From: Candidatus Gastranaerophilales bacterium
GTDB taxonomy: Bacteria; Cyanobacteriota; Vampirovibrionia; Gastranaerophilales; Gastranaerophilaceae
Reading direction: 5' to 3'
NCBI GenBank assembly: GCA_910587815.1
Contig: CAJUNK010000002.1
Coordinates: forward strand, 62,001 to 126,000
DNA: 64,000 nt
Part shown: positions 50,036 through 59,512 of the stretch, in pieces
How positions within the stretch are numbered: position 1 is the first letter of the stretch
Layout: each line of letters starts with the position of its first letter
Position numbers and translations under genes: made by a program
The notes under the pieces: generated by a model
What the model was told of the DNA's origin: nothing
The model's database searches: none
What the model saw: the letters and a program-made list of their open reading frames with translations, nothing else

Positions 50036-50503
50036 TTACTCAACATACATTAAAACCTGGCCGTATTCAACGCTTTGACCGTCTTCGACACAGATTTGAA
50101 CCACTTTGCCTGATACTTCTGATTCTATTTCATTCATTAGTTTCATAGCTTCAACTATACAAACCACCTGTCCTGCTTTTACAACATCGCCAACTTTAAC
50201 ATAAGGCTCAGAACCTGGACTTGGCGCAGCATAAAAAGCACCCACCATAGGTGACGTTATTGGTGTGCCTTTTGGCTTATCAGCTGTTTTTGCATCAGAT
50301 TGCACAGTTTCAGAAGAAACATTTGTTGCAGTTGCTTGAACAGGAGCTGCAACAGGAGCCTGCTGCACCATAACAGGCGCATTTACTGCTCCGCCTTTTT
50401 TGATAGTAATTGCTTTATCACCATCTTCTAAAGTAATCTCGCATAATTGATTATCGCTAACCAATTTTGCAAGTTTTTCTATATATTCACATTCAAAATT
50501 CAT
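50036..50503 (-). CDS. accB: Biotin carboxyl carrier protein AccB
   Basis: Carries the biotin of acetyl-CoA carboxylase. The biotin lysine is Lys121 in EAMKLMNE; the biotinyl domain spans about 80-155, after an Ala/Pro/Gln-rich flexible linker. The efp-accB-accC order is common to cyanobacteria and Firmicutes. Only 2 bp from efp. Confidence 0.95.
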   Translation of the reverse strand: MNFECEYIEKLAKLVSDNQLCEITLEDGDKAITIKKGGAVNAPVMVQQAPVAAPVQATATNVSSETVQSDAKTADKPKGTPITSPMVGAFYAAPSPGSEPYVKVGDVVKAGQVVCIVEAMKLMNEIESEVSGKVVQICVEDGQSVEYGQVLMYVE

Positions 50504-50505
50504 AT

Positions 50506-51063
50506 CTATACCCTATCTAAGTATTCATTTGTTCTTGTATCAATTCTTAATTTATCGCCCACTTGAATAAAGAAAGGAACATTGACAACAGCGCCACCTT
50601 CAAGAGTTGCAGGCTTTGAACCGCCTTGAGCCGTATTTCCTTTTTCAGCAGGAGGAGTATCAACAACTTCTAATTCAACAAAATTAGGAAGGTCTATACC
50701 AATTATTCTGCCATCGTGCATAAGAATTTGAACATTCATATTTTCTTTTAAATATTTAACACCATCCCCGATGGCTGATTCTGCTACAGGCAACTGTTCA
50801 TAGCTTTCAAGATCCATCATAACAAAATCATTGCCTTCTTTATAAAGATATTGCATTTCGCGTCTGTCAAGCATAGCTTTTGCAACTTTTTCGCCAGCCC
50901 TGAATGTTTTTTCAACCACTTGTCCTGTTTCAACGTTTTTAAGCTTTGAACGTACAAACGCTGCGCCTTTGCCAGGTTTTACGTGCAAAAATTCAACAAC
51001 AGACCAAAGGCCATTGTCTAATTCAAGTGTTAAGCCGGTTTTTAAATCGTTTACTGAAATCAT
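50506..51063 (-). CDS. efp: Elongation factor P
   Basis: Relieves ribosomes stalled at proline runs. The 185-residue protein has three beta-barrel domains; the tip Lys31 in KPGKGAAFV is the usual modification site. Relevant because the genome encodes Pro-containing exported proteins, but that link is general. First gene of efp-accB-accC. Confidence 0.96.
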   Translation of the reverse strand: MISVNDLKTGLTLELDNGLWSVVEFLHVKPGKGAAFVRSKLKNVETGQVVEKTFRAGEKVAKAMLDRREMQYLYKEGNDFVMMDLESYEQLPVAESAIGDGVKYLKENMNVQILMHDGRIIGIDLPNFVELEVVDTPPAEKGNTAQGGSKPATLEGGAVVNVPFFIQVGDKLRIDTRTNEYLDRV

Positions 51064-51101
51064 AAAATGTTCCTATTTTATTCCTACTTCATTAGATGTT
51101 A

Positions 51102-51821
51102 TCATAAAAGCTGATTTTTTACATAAAAATTTTCATCATTTTTCAATTTATGTAACAAAACTGATGGTGGATTTTTCATTTTTGAAAGTATTTTGGCAGC
51201 TTTTTCTCTGATTGTATAGTCAAAAATCAAAGATGTAAAGCTTAATATATCAAAAAGTTTATCAGAATCATTGCCTAAATCTGTAAAATATAAGGCCTCT
51301 AGTGCCCAATATAAGTTGAACATTATTTTATTTTTGGCATGATTTTTCCTATTATTCAGCCTGTTTTCTTTAAATGGAGATTCTGAAATTTCTTTTAGTT
51401 TTGTTATTATTTTTTCTATTTTATTAATAAGATGAGGTTGCAATAAAGTTTGCAATTGTTTACATTCTTTAATGCCATCTATTAAACTGCGTCCAACATT
51501 AGGATTTATATCCATAATGCCATCTAATATTATTTCTATACTTTTTTCATCTAAAAAATAAATGCAGGTTTCAGAATTCTGCAAAAATTCAGAGATTTTA
51601 ACAGCACTGGCTTCTCTTATTCTGCCATCACAGCCTATTAAATTATCTATTAACAAATCAGCTGTGGTTTTATCTTCTATTTTTTCTATAGACATAATAG
51701 CAATGGGCTTTTCAAGCTCATCATCACTTTTTAAAATAGCAGCAATTTCTTCTTTTTTATAGGATTTTTGGACAACATTTGCTGCCTTTTCTATTAATTT
51801 ATCTATTAAACTTTCATCCAT
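51102..51821 (-). CDS. HEAT-like repeat hypothetical protein
   Basis: A 239-residue, wholly helical protein with HEAT-like pairs (DNLIGCDGRIREASAVKISE about 78-97 and DYTIREKAAKILSKM near 206). No catalytic motif. Reads leftward into efp (38 bp). No ribosome site visible. Function unknown. Confidence 0.65.
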   Translation of the reverse strand: MDESLIDKLIEKAANVVQKSYKKEEIAAILKSDDELEKPIAIMSIEKIEDKTTADLLIDNLIGCDGRIREASAVKISEFLQNSETCIYFLDEKSIEIILDGIMDINPNVGRSLIDGIKECKQLQTLLQPHLINKIEKIITKLKEISESPFKENRLNNRKNHAKNKIMFNLYWALEALYFTDLGNDSDKLFDILSFTSLIFDYTIREKAAKILSKMKNPPSVLLHKLKNDENFYVKNQLL

Positions 51822-51954
51822 ATTATTGTTTTAATTTTTATAAAAAATATTATACTTAATTCTAACATGACAATTTGTATAAAAAGCTAATTTAAAATTT
51901 AAAAGCTTAAAATATAATGTTCATAAAATAATATAAAAAAGGAAATAACAAGGA

Positions 51955-52140
51955 ATGGAAAATATTTTAAATTTATTTGGCAGACTTTTTAATTTAAAAA
52001 GCATAAATGAAGGCTATGTAGGTCTTACAAGTTTTGAAAAACCTAAACCAGACAGAATCAAAAGACCGCAATTACCTGAAGTAGAAGAAGAACCAATTAC
52101 AAAAACAAGCTTTACAGGCCTTTTAAGACGCGCAAACTAA
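51955..52140 (+). CDS. Small protein with C-terminal SFTG motif
   Basis: A 61-residue protein, ENILNLFGRLFNLK then a proline/charged middle and TKTSFTGLLRRAN at the end. The ending carries the TSFTG form of the motif found at the start of other proteins here. An ACAAGGA ribosome site lies close to the ATG. Function unknown. Confidence 0.6.
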   Translation: MENILNLFGRLFNLKSINEGYVGLTSFEKPKPDRIKRPQLPEVEEEPITKTSFTGLLRRAN

Positions 52141-52361
52141 TATTCTTAAATAAGCACCCCATAAAACAGAATAAAAAATAAATTTAAACAGATGCTTTAC
52201 CTAAAAAGCATATTTTAATGCCAAATTTTTCATTTATTATTAAATAAAATGGCTGATGATTTAACATTTAATATGGAAGAACTTATGAAAGAATATGCAG
52301 GATAAAAATATTTAAAGTTCAAATAAAAATAAATTATATAGCCCTATATTTACAATAATAG
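52141..52361. other. AT-rich intergenic stretch
   Basis: No gene that I can support; a possible 18-residue reading frame at 52249-52305 has no ribosome site. Confidence 0.45.
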
Positions 52362-52367
52362 TATAAT
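52362..52367 (+). promoter_or_regulatory. -10 box of a probable leaderless mRNA
   Basis: A perfect TATAAT ends 7 bases before the ATG at 52375; no ribosome site. Confidence 0.5.
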
Positions 52368-52374
52368 CATCATT

Positions 52375-52581
52375 ATGGATGAATTAACAAAAATAAAAAT
52401 CAGCAATTTAATTTCACTAAGACAATCTCTTTTAGCGCTTTTGCCTATTTTAATAGGCGGCACAATAGGGGCTTGTTTTATAAACGAAGATTTTATTTTT
52501 AAAAATATGCTGATTATTGCTGGTGTATTTTTCTCCATTGTTTTGATAGCAAGTCTTTATAAAGCAATTGTTGAACTTTAA
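52375..52581 (+). CDS. Small two-segment membrane protein
   Basis: A 68-residue protein with two hydrophobic helices (about 18-34: LLALLPILIGGTIGACF; 43-62: MLIIAGVFFSIVLIASLY) joined by a short loop. Nothing else is recognisable. A second membrane microprotein follows 35 bp later. Confidence 0.6.
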   Translation: MDELTKIKISNLISLRQSLLALLPILIGGTIGACFINEDFIFKNMLIIAGVFFSIVLIASLYKAIVEL

Positions 52582-52616
52582 TACATATTTATATAAACAA
52601 AATGAAAGAGGAAAAA

Positions 52617-52727
52617 ATGGGCATATTTGAAACAGTTGCAATTGCAATGCTATGTCTTGCAATAATTGGTGCAGGCTATTGTCTGATACTTGCATCTTAT
52701 CATCCTGTCAACCAGGATAAAAAATAA
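52617..52727 (+). CDS. 36-residue single-pass membrane microprotein
   Basis: MGIFETVAIAMLCLAIIGAG then YCLILASYHPVNQDKK: one hydrophobic segment and a short charged tail. An AGAGGA ribosome site lies five bases before the ATG, which is good support for so small a gene. Probably co-transcribed with the protein at 52375. Confidence 0.55.
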   Translation: MGIFETVAIAMLCLAIIGAGYCLILASYHPVNQDKK

Positions 52728-52754
52728 TAAAAAAGATACCAAGATAACTTTACA

Positions 52755-53234
52755 TTACTTTAAAAATGCCAAAAATCCAATTGTTGGCATAACAAAATGA
52801 AACCATAAAGCACAGGATATACCTAAAAGCGACCCCATAAACACTTCAAAAGGCGTATGTCCTAATAATTCTTTTAGAACTTCATAAGGTTTTGTTTGAT
52901 TAGTATGCTCAACAATTTCGCTTACCAATCTATTTAAAGTGGCTGCGGTTTTCCCTGCTGCACGTCTTAAACCTGCTGCATCCTGCAACACAACAAGAGC
53001 AAAACCTGCTGCTATTGCAAAAGATACAGAAGAAAACCCTTCAACCAAACCAACAGCGGTAGACAAACTAATAACGCCAGCTGAATGAGAACTTGGCATG
53101 CCTCCTGTTGTTGTAAAAATTTTAAAGTTAATTTTTTTATGGGTTAAAAAATAGAATATAACTTTCAAAATTTGCGCAACACAGGCACTTGCAACTCCAA
53201 CAAATAAAACTTCATATCCAGTGTTATAAAACAT
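52755..53234 (-). CDS. Divergent PAP2 (DUF212) family membrane protein
   Basis: A 159-residue divergent PAP2/DUF212 phosphatase-like membrane protein with about four hydrophobic segments; GGMPSSHSAGVISLS near 45-60 and the C-terminal GHTPFEVFMGSLLGI are the family motifs. In cyanobacteria this gene is often next to the prenyl synthase gene, as here (19 bp). It may act on lipid or prenyl phosphates. Starts at 53234 with GGAG upstream; a GTG three codons earlier is less likely. Confidence 0.85.
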   Translation of the reverse strand: MFYNTGYEVLFVGVASACVAQILKVIFYFLTHKKINFKIFTTTGGMPSSHSAGVISLSTAVGLVEGFSSVSFAIAAGFALVVLQDAAGLRRAAGKTAATLNRLVSEIVEHTNQTKPYEVLKELLGHTPFEVFMGSLLGISCALWFHFVMPTIGFLAFLK

Positions 53235-53252
53235 TATCTCCACTATTTTTCC

Positions 53253-54137
53253 CTATTCCAGTAAACCTATTATCTCTTTTAATACATCAGATTTTATATC
53301 ATTGTCTTCAAGTATACCATAACATCCTCTTATAGCATCTTTTAATTTTCTTTTGGCTTCTTCAAGTCCAAAAATTGTAACATAAGTGGATTTATGTGAA
53401 TTTTCATCCTTGCCCACAGTTTTTCCCATAATTTCTGTTGTAGATGTTACATCTAAAATATCATCCTTAATCTGAAAAGCAAGACCAAATTTATCTCCAA
53501 ACTGTTTCATAATATTTATTTGTTTTTCATCTGCACCACCTAAAATTGCACCTGCAACTAGGGAATACTTAAAAAGCGCACCGGTTTTATAAAAATGGAT
53601 AACTTGAAGATGCTCTAAAGATATTTTTTTATCAGAATTTTCAGCCTCAATATCTGCCGTTTGCCCGCCTACAATACCAAAAGCACCTGCTGCTATAGAA
53701 TATTCATACAACACTTTAAGAATATTTTGCGCATCAATATTATTTGGTGTTTTTTCAACTATAATCTGAGACCCGAAACTTATTAAAGCGTCGCCTGCAA
53801 GAGTAGCTATGGCTTCACCATACACTTTATGATTAGATGGTTTTCCGCGCCTTAAATCATCATTATCCATACAAGGTAAATCATCATGAATAAGGCTTTG
53901 TGCGTGCAACATCTCAATTGCACAGGCGGTTGGAATTGCAGCAGAATAATTATCAGAAAAAATTCTGCACGCTTCAAGACACAATATTGCTCTCAAACGT
54001 TTTCCGCCAAGGCATGTTGTATATTTCATTGATTTTATAACATTATAAAAATACTTATATTCAGGATTTTTCAGCCTTTCATCAAAATATTCTTCAAGTT
54101 TGCTTTCTATATTTTTTTTATATTCGTTAATCATCAT
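53253..54137 (-). CDS. Polyprenyl (geranylgeranyl/farnesyl) diphosphate synthase
   Basis: A 294-residue trans-prenyltransferase that adds isopentenyl units. The first aspartate motif is DDLPCMDNDD (DDx4D, as in short-chain bacterial FPP/GGPP synthases); the second is FQIKDDILD. GGKRLRAIL, ACAIEMLHAQSLIHDD and GDALISFG are standard. Start at 54137 (or 54134) after GGAG; the open frame above it has no support. It overlaps the rsgA end by about 11 bases, so the two are coupled. Chain length (C15 or C20) is not certain. Confidence 0.9.
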   Translation of the reverse strand: MMINEYKKNIESKLEEYFDERLKNPEYKYFYNVIKSMKYTTCLGGKRLRAILCLEACRIFSDNYSAAIPTACAIEMLHAQSLIHDDLPCMDNDDLRRGKPSNHKVYGEAIATLAGDALISFGSQIIVEKTPNNIDAQNILKVLYEYSIAAGAFGIVGGQTADIEAENSDKKISLEHLQVIHFYKTGALFKYSLVAGAILGGADEKQINIMKQFGDKFGLAFQIKDDILDVTSTTEIMGKTVGKDENSHKSTYVTIFGLEEAKRKLKDAIRGCYGILEDNDIKSDVLKEIIGLLE

Positions 54138-55176
54138 TATTCTCCAAATCATATATTATACGATGTTCTAACATCAAATTTTTTGTTGTTTGGTTAATTT
54201 TTTTTCTTGAAACTGCACGCTTTTTATGGCTTATTTTGACCAGTTCCTTATTATTATTGGTTTTTGTGGCACTTTCACATTTGGTACCTTCGTATGTTAC
54301 TTTTTCTTTATACTTTTTAGTTTCTTCCAAAAATTCAAGATAGCTTTCATATCGTGAAATATCAATACTATCAAGATTTTTTACAATGCTGCATTCCTCT
54401 CCTGTTTCAATTAAATGCAGACAATCCGTAAATTTGCAATTATCTTTTAATGACTTAATTTCATCAAAATAATCACCCAAATCCTTTGGTAGAATAAAAT
54501 CAAAGGTAAGCCTTGAAAACCCTGGTGTATCTATAATTTTAAATTCAGGGAATTCTAATATTTCGCAATGTCTTGTAGTGTGTACACCACGTTTTAATTT
54601 GTTGCTTACATTTTTTGTCCTTAGATTAAATTCAGGGTTTAGAGCATTTAATAAAGAACTTTTTCCGACACCTGAAAGCCCCATAAGAGCAATAGTTTTA
54701 CCCTTTATGTGTTTTTTAAGCTCGGATAGACCATCACAATTTAGTGCAGATGTAAACACAATATCATACCCAAGAGGCCTGTAAATATTGATAATTCTGC
54801 TTTTTATTTTTTCCAGCTCATCTTTATCTGTCAAATCATCTTTGTTAAAACATAAAAGCGCTGGAATGTTGTGATATTTAAGAAATGTTAAATATCTGTT
54901 TAATTGGATAAAATTTAATTCAGGTTCCAAAATTGCAGATACAACAAGCATTAAATCAAGATTTGAAACGCTTGGTTTTATGCAAAAATTTTTTCTTTTC
55001 AAAATCTTCACTATGGCACCATTAGATACCTCAACAAAGTCCCCAACAACAATTTTTGTTTTTTGCTTTTTTAAAACCTCTCTTAGTTTACACTCTGTAA
55101 GGTTTCTAGCAGCATTCTCCTCATCGGGCATTACATAATAAAAATCAGAATGAATTTTGTAAACGGTACCTATCAT
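54127..55176 (-). CDS. rsgA: Ribosome small-subunit GTPase RsgA
   Basis: Circularly permuted GTPase that checks late 30S assembly. The OB-fold is N-terminal; G4 (FNKDDL) precedes the P-loop GLSGVGKSSLLN and switch DTPGFS, as expected for the permutation; a zinc site (DNCKFTDCLHLIETGEEC) ends the core. A basic C-terminal tail of ~40 residues is unusual. I chose the ATG at 55176 (MIGTVYKIHS), which matches family starts; a TATAAT lies 4 bases from it. Confidence 0.92.
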   Translation of the reverse strand: MIGTVYKIHSDFYYVMPDEENAARNLTECKLREVLKKQKTKIVVGDFVEVSNGAIVKILKRKNFCIKPSVSNLDLMLVVSAILEPELNFIQLNRYLTFLKYHNIPALLCFNKDDLTDKDELEKIKSRIINIYRPLGYDIVFTSALNCDGLSELKKHIKGKTIALMGLSGVGKSSLLNALNPEFNLRTKNVSNKLKRGVHTTRHCEILEFPEFKIIDTPGFSRLTFDFILPKDLGDYFDEIKSLKDNCKFTDCLHLIETGEECSIVKNLDSIDISRYESYLEFLEETKKYKEKVTYEGTKCESATKTNNNKELVKISHKKRAVSRKKINQTTKNLMLEHRIIYDLENNDD

Positions 55177-55294
55177 ATTTATTATAAATAATAGACAAAT
55201 AATGCCCATTTTGCAATTATTTTCTATTATATTATAATGTTTAAGTAACAGATTAGAATTTTTATAATTTTAAGCTTGGGGAAGGTTTAAATAT

Positions 55295-56173
55295 ATGACA
55301 CTTACAGATTGGTTCAATAAAAGAAAAGAAGCCCAGCAGCAAGCATTAAGGGAAAATGATGTAGTAATTGATGATTCTATTGGGAAACTTTGGAGTCTTT
55401 GTTATAATTGCAATTCGCAACTTCCAAAAAAAGATTTGGAAAACAATAATATGGTATGCCCAAATTGCGACTATCATTTTAGAATAGGCGCAAGAGACAG
55501 AATCAAACTTGTAATTGATGAAGGTACTTTTGAAGAAAAATACAAAAATATCACAGGAAAAGACCCTTTGAATTTTGTAGACACGCAAAGCTATGCAAAA
55601 AGACAAGCTTCCGCTAAAGAAAAATCAAATTTAGATGAAGCTGTTATAACAGGAATTGGAGAAATTGACGGACAAAAGGTAGCAATTGCTGTTATGGATT
55701 TTGACTATATGGGCGGCTCTATGGGCTCTGTTGTGGGCGAAAAAGTTACAAGAATTATGGAAGATGCTCTTGAATTAAAAGTTCCAGTTATTGTATTTAC
55801 AGCATCAGGCGGAGCAAGAATGCAAGAATCAGCCCTAAGCCTTATGCAAATGGCGAAAACAAGCTGTGCTGTTGCAAAATTGAATGAAGCAAAAATTTTA
55901 TACATCACAGTTTTAACAGAACCAACTTTTGGCGGCGTTACAGCAAGCTTTGGCACCCTTGGAGATATTATGATAGCAGAAAAAGGTGCAAGAATCGGTT
56001 TTGCAGGCAGAAGAGTAATAGAACAGACAATCAAAGAAAAACTCCCTGCGGATTTTCAAACTGCGGAATATCTTTTAAAATATGGTCAGATTGATTCAAT
56101 TGTTTCAAGGTCTGAAATGAAAGAAAAATTATCAAAAATTATTGAAATACACAATATGGCAAAAAGCTGCTAA
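55295..56173 (+). CDS. accD: Acetyl-CoA carboxylase, carboxyltransferase beta AccD
   Basis: Transfers carboxyl from biotin to acetyl-CoA with AccA. The 292-residue protein has the zinc ribbon Cys36/Cys39 and Cys55/Cys58 (CYNC, CPNC), and crotonase-fold motifs such as GGARMQESALSLMQMAK. Full length. Followed by accA 14 bp later. Together with accB/accC at 48.6-50.5 kb the enzyme is complete in this window. Confidence 0.96.
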   Translation: MTLTDWFNKRKEAQQQALRENDVVIDDSIGKLWSLCYNCNSQLPKKDLENNNMVCPNCDYHFRIGARDRIKLVIDEGTFEEKYKNITGKDPLNFVDTQSYAKRQASAKEKSNLDEAVITGIGEIDGQKVAIAVMDFDYMGGSMGSVVGEKVTRIMEDALELKVPVIVFTASGGARMQESALSLMQMAKTSCAVAKLNEAKILYITVLTEPTFGGVTASFGTLGDIMIAEKGARIGFAGRRVIEQTIKEKLPADFQTAEYLLKYGQIDSIVSRSEMKEKLSKIIEIHNMAKSC

Positions 56174-56187
56174 AAGGAACGCAAGAC

Positions 56188-57138
56188 ATGCAAATATTAG
56201 AATTTGAAAAACCAATATATAAAATGCAGGAAAAAATTGAAGAATTAAAAAAGATTAGCATGGATACAAATATGGATTATGAAAAAGAAATAACCACTCT
56301 TGAAAAACAAACTCAAGAGTATAAAAAAGAATTATACGAAAATCTTGAAGCATATCAAAAACTACAAATTGCAAGACATCCTGGACGCCCAAATTTTTTA
56401 GACTATATAAATTTAATGACAGAAGATTTCATAGAACTTCATGGCGATAGAGAAGGATGCGATGACAGAGCAATAATTGGCGGCATTGCAAAAATTGACA
56501 ACAAGCCTGTTATGATAATTGGCACACAAAAGGGTAAAACTACAAAAGAAAATCTTGAATATAATTTTGGTATGCCTCAACCCCAAGGCTATAGAAAAGC
56601 TTTAAGACTTTTTGAACATGCTTCAAGATTTAATCTTCCAATAATAACTCTTGTGGACACAATGGGCGCATATCCAGGAATTAAGGCTGAAGAAACAGGT
56701 CAAGGCATTGCAATTGCTGTCAATCTAAAAGAAATGGCAAAATTAAATGTTCCTGTTATCGCTGTCATTACTGGCGAAGGCTGCTCCGGAGGAGCCTTAG
56801 GGCTTGCAGTTGCAAATAAAGTATTAATTTTAGAACATGCATACTATACTGTTATTTCTCCTGAAGGCTGTGCTTCAATACTATGGCGCGATGCGGCAGA
56901 GGCAAAAACCGCAGCACAGGCGCTTAAAATCACAGGTGAAGATTTATTAAAATTTGATATTGTAGATGAAGTCGTTAAAGAGCCTGTCGGCGGAGCGCAT
57001 TATGATATTGAACTGATGGCAAAAACACTAAAAACCAGTCTTTTAAATGCCTTAGAAGAATATAAGGGAAAAAATGCTGACGAATTAAAACAGGATAGAT
57101 ATTCAAAATTCCGTCGAATGGGTGTTTTTGCAGAATAA
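56188..57138 (+). CDS. accA: Acetyl-CoA carboxylase, carboxyltransferase alpha AccA
   Basis: The 316-residue alpha subunit. The N-terminal coiled helix (QEKIEELKKIS) is followed by IARHPGRPNFLDYI, GDREGCDDRAIIGGIA and the oxyanion motif GEGCSGGALGLAVANKV. Complete. First two genes of a longer rightward run; the signalling genes begin 44 bp later. Confidence 0.96.
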   Translation: MQILEFEKPIYKMQEKIEELKKISMDTNMDYEKEITTLEKQTQEYKKELYENLEAYQKLQIARHPGRPNFLDYINLMTEDFIELHGDREGCDDRAIIGGIAKIDNKPVMIIGTQKGKTTKENLEYNFGMPQPQGYRKALRLFEHASRFNLPIITLVDTMGAYPGIKAEETGQGIAIAVNLKEMAKLNVPVIAVITGEGCSGGALGLAVANKVLILEHAYYTVISPEGCASILWRDAAEAKTAAQALKITGEDLLKFDIVDEVVKEPVGGAHYDIELMAKTLKTSLLNALEEYKGKNADELKQDRYSKFRRMGVFAE

Positions 57139-57182
57139 AAAATATACTAAAATTATCTTTTTATAAAATTAAGGACATATAA

Positions 57183-57800
57183 ATGCAGAACGTAATTGAA
57201 AACGGCAAAGATTTTAGAATTATTCCTGAAAAATTTGAAAGCTCTACAATCTGTGATATTATAAATTCAAACAAAAGCAGTATTACTTTAAAATTACCCA
57301 TTGCAACACCTGATGAATTATCTGATTATTCAAAGGGGAATGATGTTGAGATTTTTGGTTCTAATAATGAAGGTCTTGTTTATTTTGTAACGCAAATTTT
57401 AGACAAAAATGAAAATGAAATAACAGTAAAAATGCCTTCTGATTATAAAAATATTCAAAGAAGAGAATATTCAAGAGTAACATTCACTGGCAAATTAGAT
57501 TTTTCTGATTTCCCTAATTCTGTAATAAAGACTGAAGATATATCGGCCGGAGGGTTGAAATTTATTTCAAATATCCCATTTGAAGAACATTTAGAGTATA
57601 ATATCAATATTGACTTGTCTAATAACTTAACAATTAAATGCACAATTCAGCCAATACGTATTCAGCAAATAGATTATAAAGGCGAAAAGGCTTATTCAAT
57701 ATCAGGCAAATTTAAAAATATTGAAAGCATAGATAGAATTGCTCTTGTGCAGTATTCTTTCAGAAGTTTGACAGAAGCTGAAAATATTGGTAATCATTAA
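57183..57800 (+). CDS. PilZ-domain c-di-GMP-binding protein
   Basis: A 205-residue YcgR-like protein: an N-terminal beta domain (about 1-90) and a PilZ domain (about 95-200). The c-di-GMP motifs are RREYSR (RxxxR) and DISAGGLKF (D/NxSxxG), both intact. AAGGA ribosome site. It stands immediately before a histidine kinase and an HD-GYP regulator, so this cluster looks like a c-di-GMP module. Its output (motility, pili, envelope) is not shown. Confidence 0.85.
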   Translation: MQNVIENGKDFRIIPEKFESSTICDIINSNKSSITLKLPIATPDELSDYSKGNDVEIFGSNNEGLVYFVTQILDKNENEITVKMPSDYKNIQRREYSRVTFTGKLDFSDFPNSVIKTEDISAGGLKFISNIPFEEHLEYNINIDLSNNLTIKCTIQPIRIQQIDYKGEKAYSISGKFKNIESIDRIALVQYSFRSLTEAENIGNH

Positions 57801-57827
57801 TAAATTATAATTATCTGGAGCAAAAGA

Positions 57828-59510
57828 ATGGATAAAGATATAAAGTCTAAAAACCCTATCGAAGGTAAAATTTTCAAAAAGGAAGTAAAAATAGGTTCTT
57901 ATTTTGCTTTTTTAACAAGTATTTTGATTGTGGCAATTGTATTTTTAACCATTACTTATGTTTCACGTTTTGTAAAAAATATATCTACAGATTACAGCAG
58001 CAGCATAAGAAACTTTAACTATATTGTATCTTCTATTGTATTTCAATCGTTTTCAGATTCATACAATGGAGGCAAAATATATTCTAAAATAGACAATATC
58101 ACAGATGTTTTAGAAAAAAATGGCATGCTAACTTATGCATACGCTATAGATAGCAATACAAACAAAATAATATGGTCGTCAGATAAACATTTATATGGAA
58201 AACATGTAATTGATGCCAATAGAATCCTTCGCAAAGAAAAAAAAGATTTTGACAGCGCGCAAGAGATTCAGGGTGCTACAGAACATTACACAATTATAAT
58301 GGGTCTTACCCAAGGCAAAACACAAAACAATAACATTCATATAATGTTTGAGAATATGAAAATTTTTGTGTTTATTTTATTGCTTTTTGGTGTAGTGGCA
58401 AGTGCAATTATGAGCAGGATAATAAACAGCCCGCTTGTAAGACTAACAAAAGGCGTAAAAGAATTTGCCGGTGGAAATTTTGATTATAGATTAAAAAGAA
58501 GCAAGTTTGAAGAAATAAATGAGCTTGTTCAAGCATATAATGATATGGCATCCCAGCTTTTAGAATTATATACTTCCTTGGAACAAAAAGTACAAGAAAG
58601 AACCTTGGAACTTGAAAAAGCCAACGAAAATTTAAAAGAAGCGCAAGCTATGATGGTGCATTCAGAAAAAATGCGTTCTCTTGGCGAACTTGTTGCAGGC
58701 ATTGCCCATGAAATAAACAACCCAATTAATTTTATTTATGGCAATATAATGATTTTAGACAAATATACAAAAGATTTATTTGAATTAATAAATAAATACT
58801 CTGAAAACGAAGAATCCATAACTCCAGAAAAAAGAATTGAAATAGAACAAATGAAAGATGAGATGGATATAGACTTTTTAAAAGATGATATCAAAGAATT
58901 GATAAGATCTTGTATTGAAGGCACAGAAAGAACAAAAAATATCATCTTGGATTTAAAGAATTTCTCCAGAATGGAAGAAATGGTTATGGCCCAATTTGAT
59001 ATACCAAAAGAAATTGATACAACTTTAAACATTCTAAATAATAAATATAAAAATAGAGTTACTGTTCATAAAAATTATGAAGAAAATCTGCCGAAAATAG
59101 AAGCATACGGCGGACAAATAAATCAGGTATTTATGAATATTTTAGATAATGCAGCCGCTGCAATTGAAGGAAATGGCGAAGTTTATATTGATGTCAAAAA
59201 AATTGGCGAAAATGTTGAAATAAAATTTAAAGACACAGGTAGAGGCATCAAAAAAGAAAACTTAGGAAAAGTTTTTGATCCGTTTTTCACTACAAAACCC
59301 GTAGGTCAAGGAACTGGCCTTGGCATGAGTATCAGCTATCGTGTTATTCAAAATCATTCAGGCACAATAAGTGTGGAAAGTGAAGTAGGCCAAGGGGCAA
59401 CATTTACAATCACACTTCCAATTAATCATCCTAAAGAAAAAGATACGGTTTCATCTTCCAAAAATACTTTGGCAGCTAATATTTCAAACACCACAAAGGA
59501 TGAGGCATAA
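57828..59510 (+). CDS. Membrane sensor histidine kinase
   Basis: A 560-residue kinase: membrane segment about 25-45, a sensor region to about 175 (weak CACHE-like), a second segment about 178-196, a HAMP-like region, a coiled coil (about 240-280) and the HisKA helix with His294 in GIAHEINNPI. The catalytic domain has NILDNAAAAI (N box), DTGRGI (G1), FDPFFTTKP (F box) and GTGLGMS (G2). This is the hybrid-free, metal/ligand-unknown type. It is followed 2 bp later by a response regulator. Confidence 0.9.
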   Translation: MDKDIKSKNPIEGKIFKKEVKIGSYFAFLTSILIVAIVFLTITYVSRFVKNISTDYSSSIRNFNYIVSSIVFQSFSDSYNGGKIYSKIDNITDVLEKNGMLTYAYAIDSNTNKIIWSSDKHLYGKHVIDANRILRKEKKDFDSAQEIQGATEHYTIIMGLTQGKTQNNNIHIMFENMKIFVFILLLFGVVASAIMSRIINSPLVRLTKGVKEFAGGNFDYRLKRSKFEEINELVQAYNDMASQLLELYTSLEQKVQERTLELEKANENLKEAQAMMVHSEKMRSLGELVAGIAHEINNPINFIYGNIMILDKYTKDLFELINKYSENEESITPEKRIEIEQMKDEMDIDFLKDDIKELIRSCIEGTERTKNIILDLKNFSRMEEMVMAQFDIPKEIDTTLNILNNKYKNRVTVHKNYEENLPKIEAYGGQINQVFMNILDNAAAAIEGNGEVYIDVKKIGENVEIKFKDTGRGIKKENLGKVFDPFFTTKPVGQGTGLGMSISYRVIQNHSGTISVESEVGQGATFTITLPINHPKEKDTVSSSKNTLAANISNTTKDEA

Positions 59511-59512
59511 AG

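Noticed and set aside
52249..52305. 18-residue reading frame MADDLTFNMEELMKEYAG
   Set aside because: No ribosome site and no neighbour support; too short to claim without expression data.
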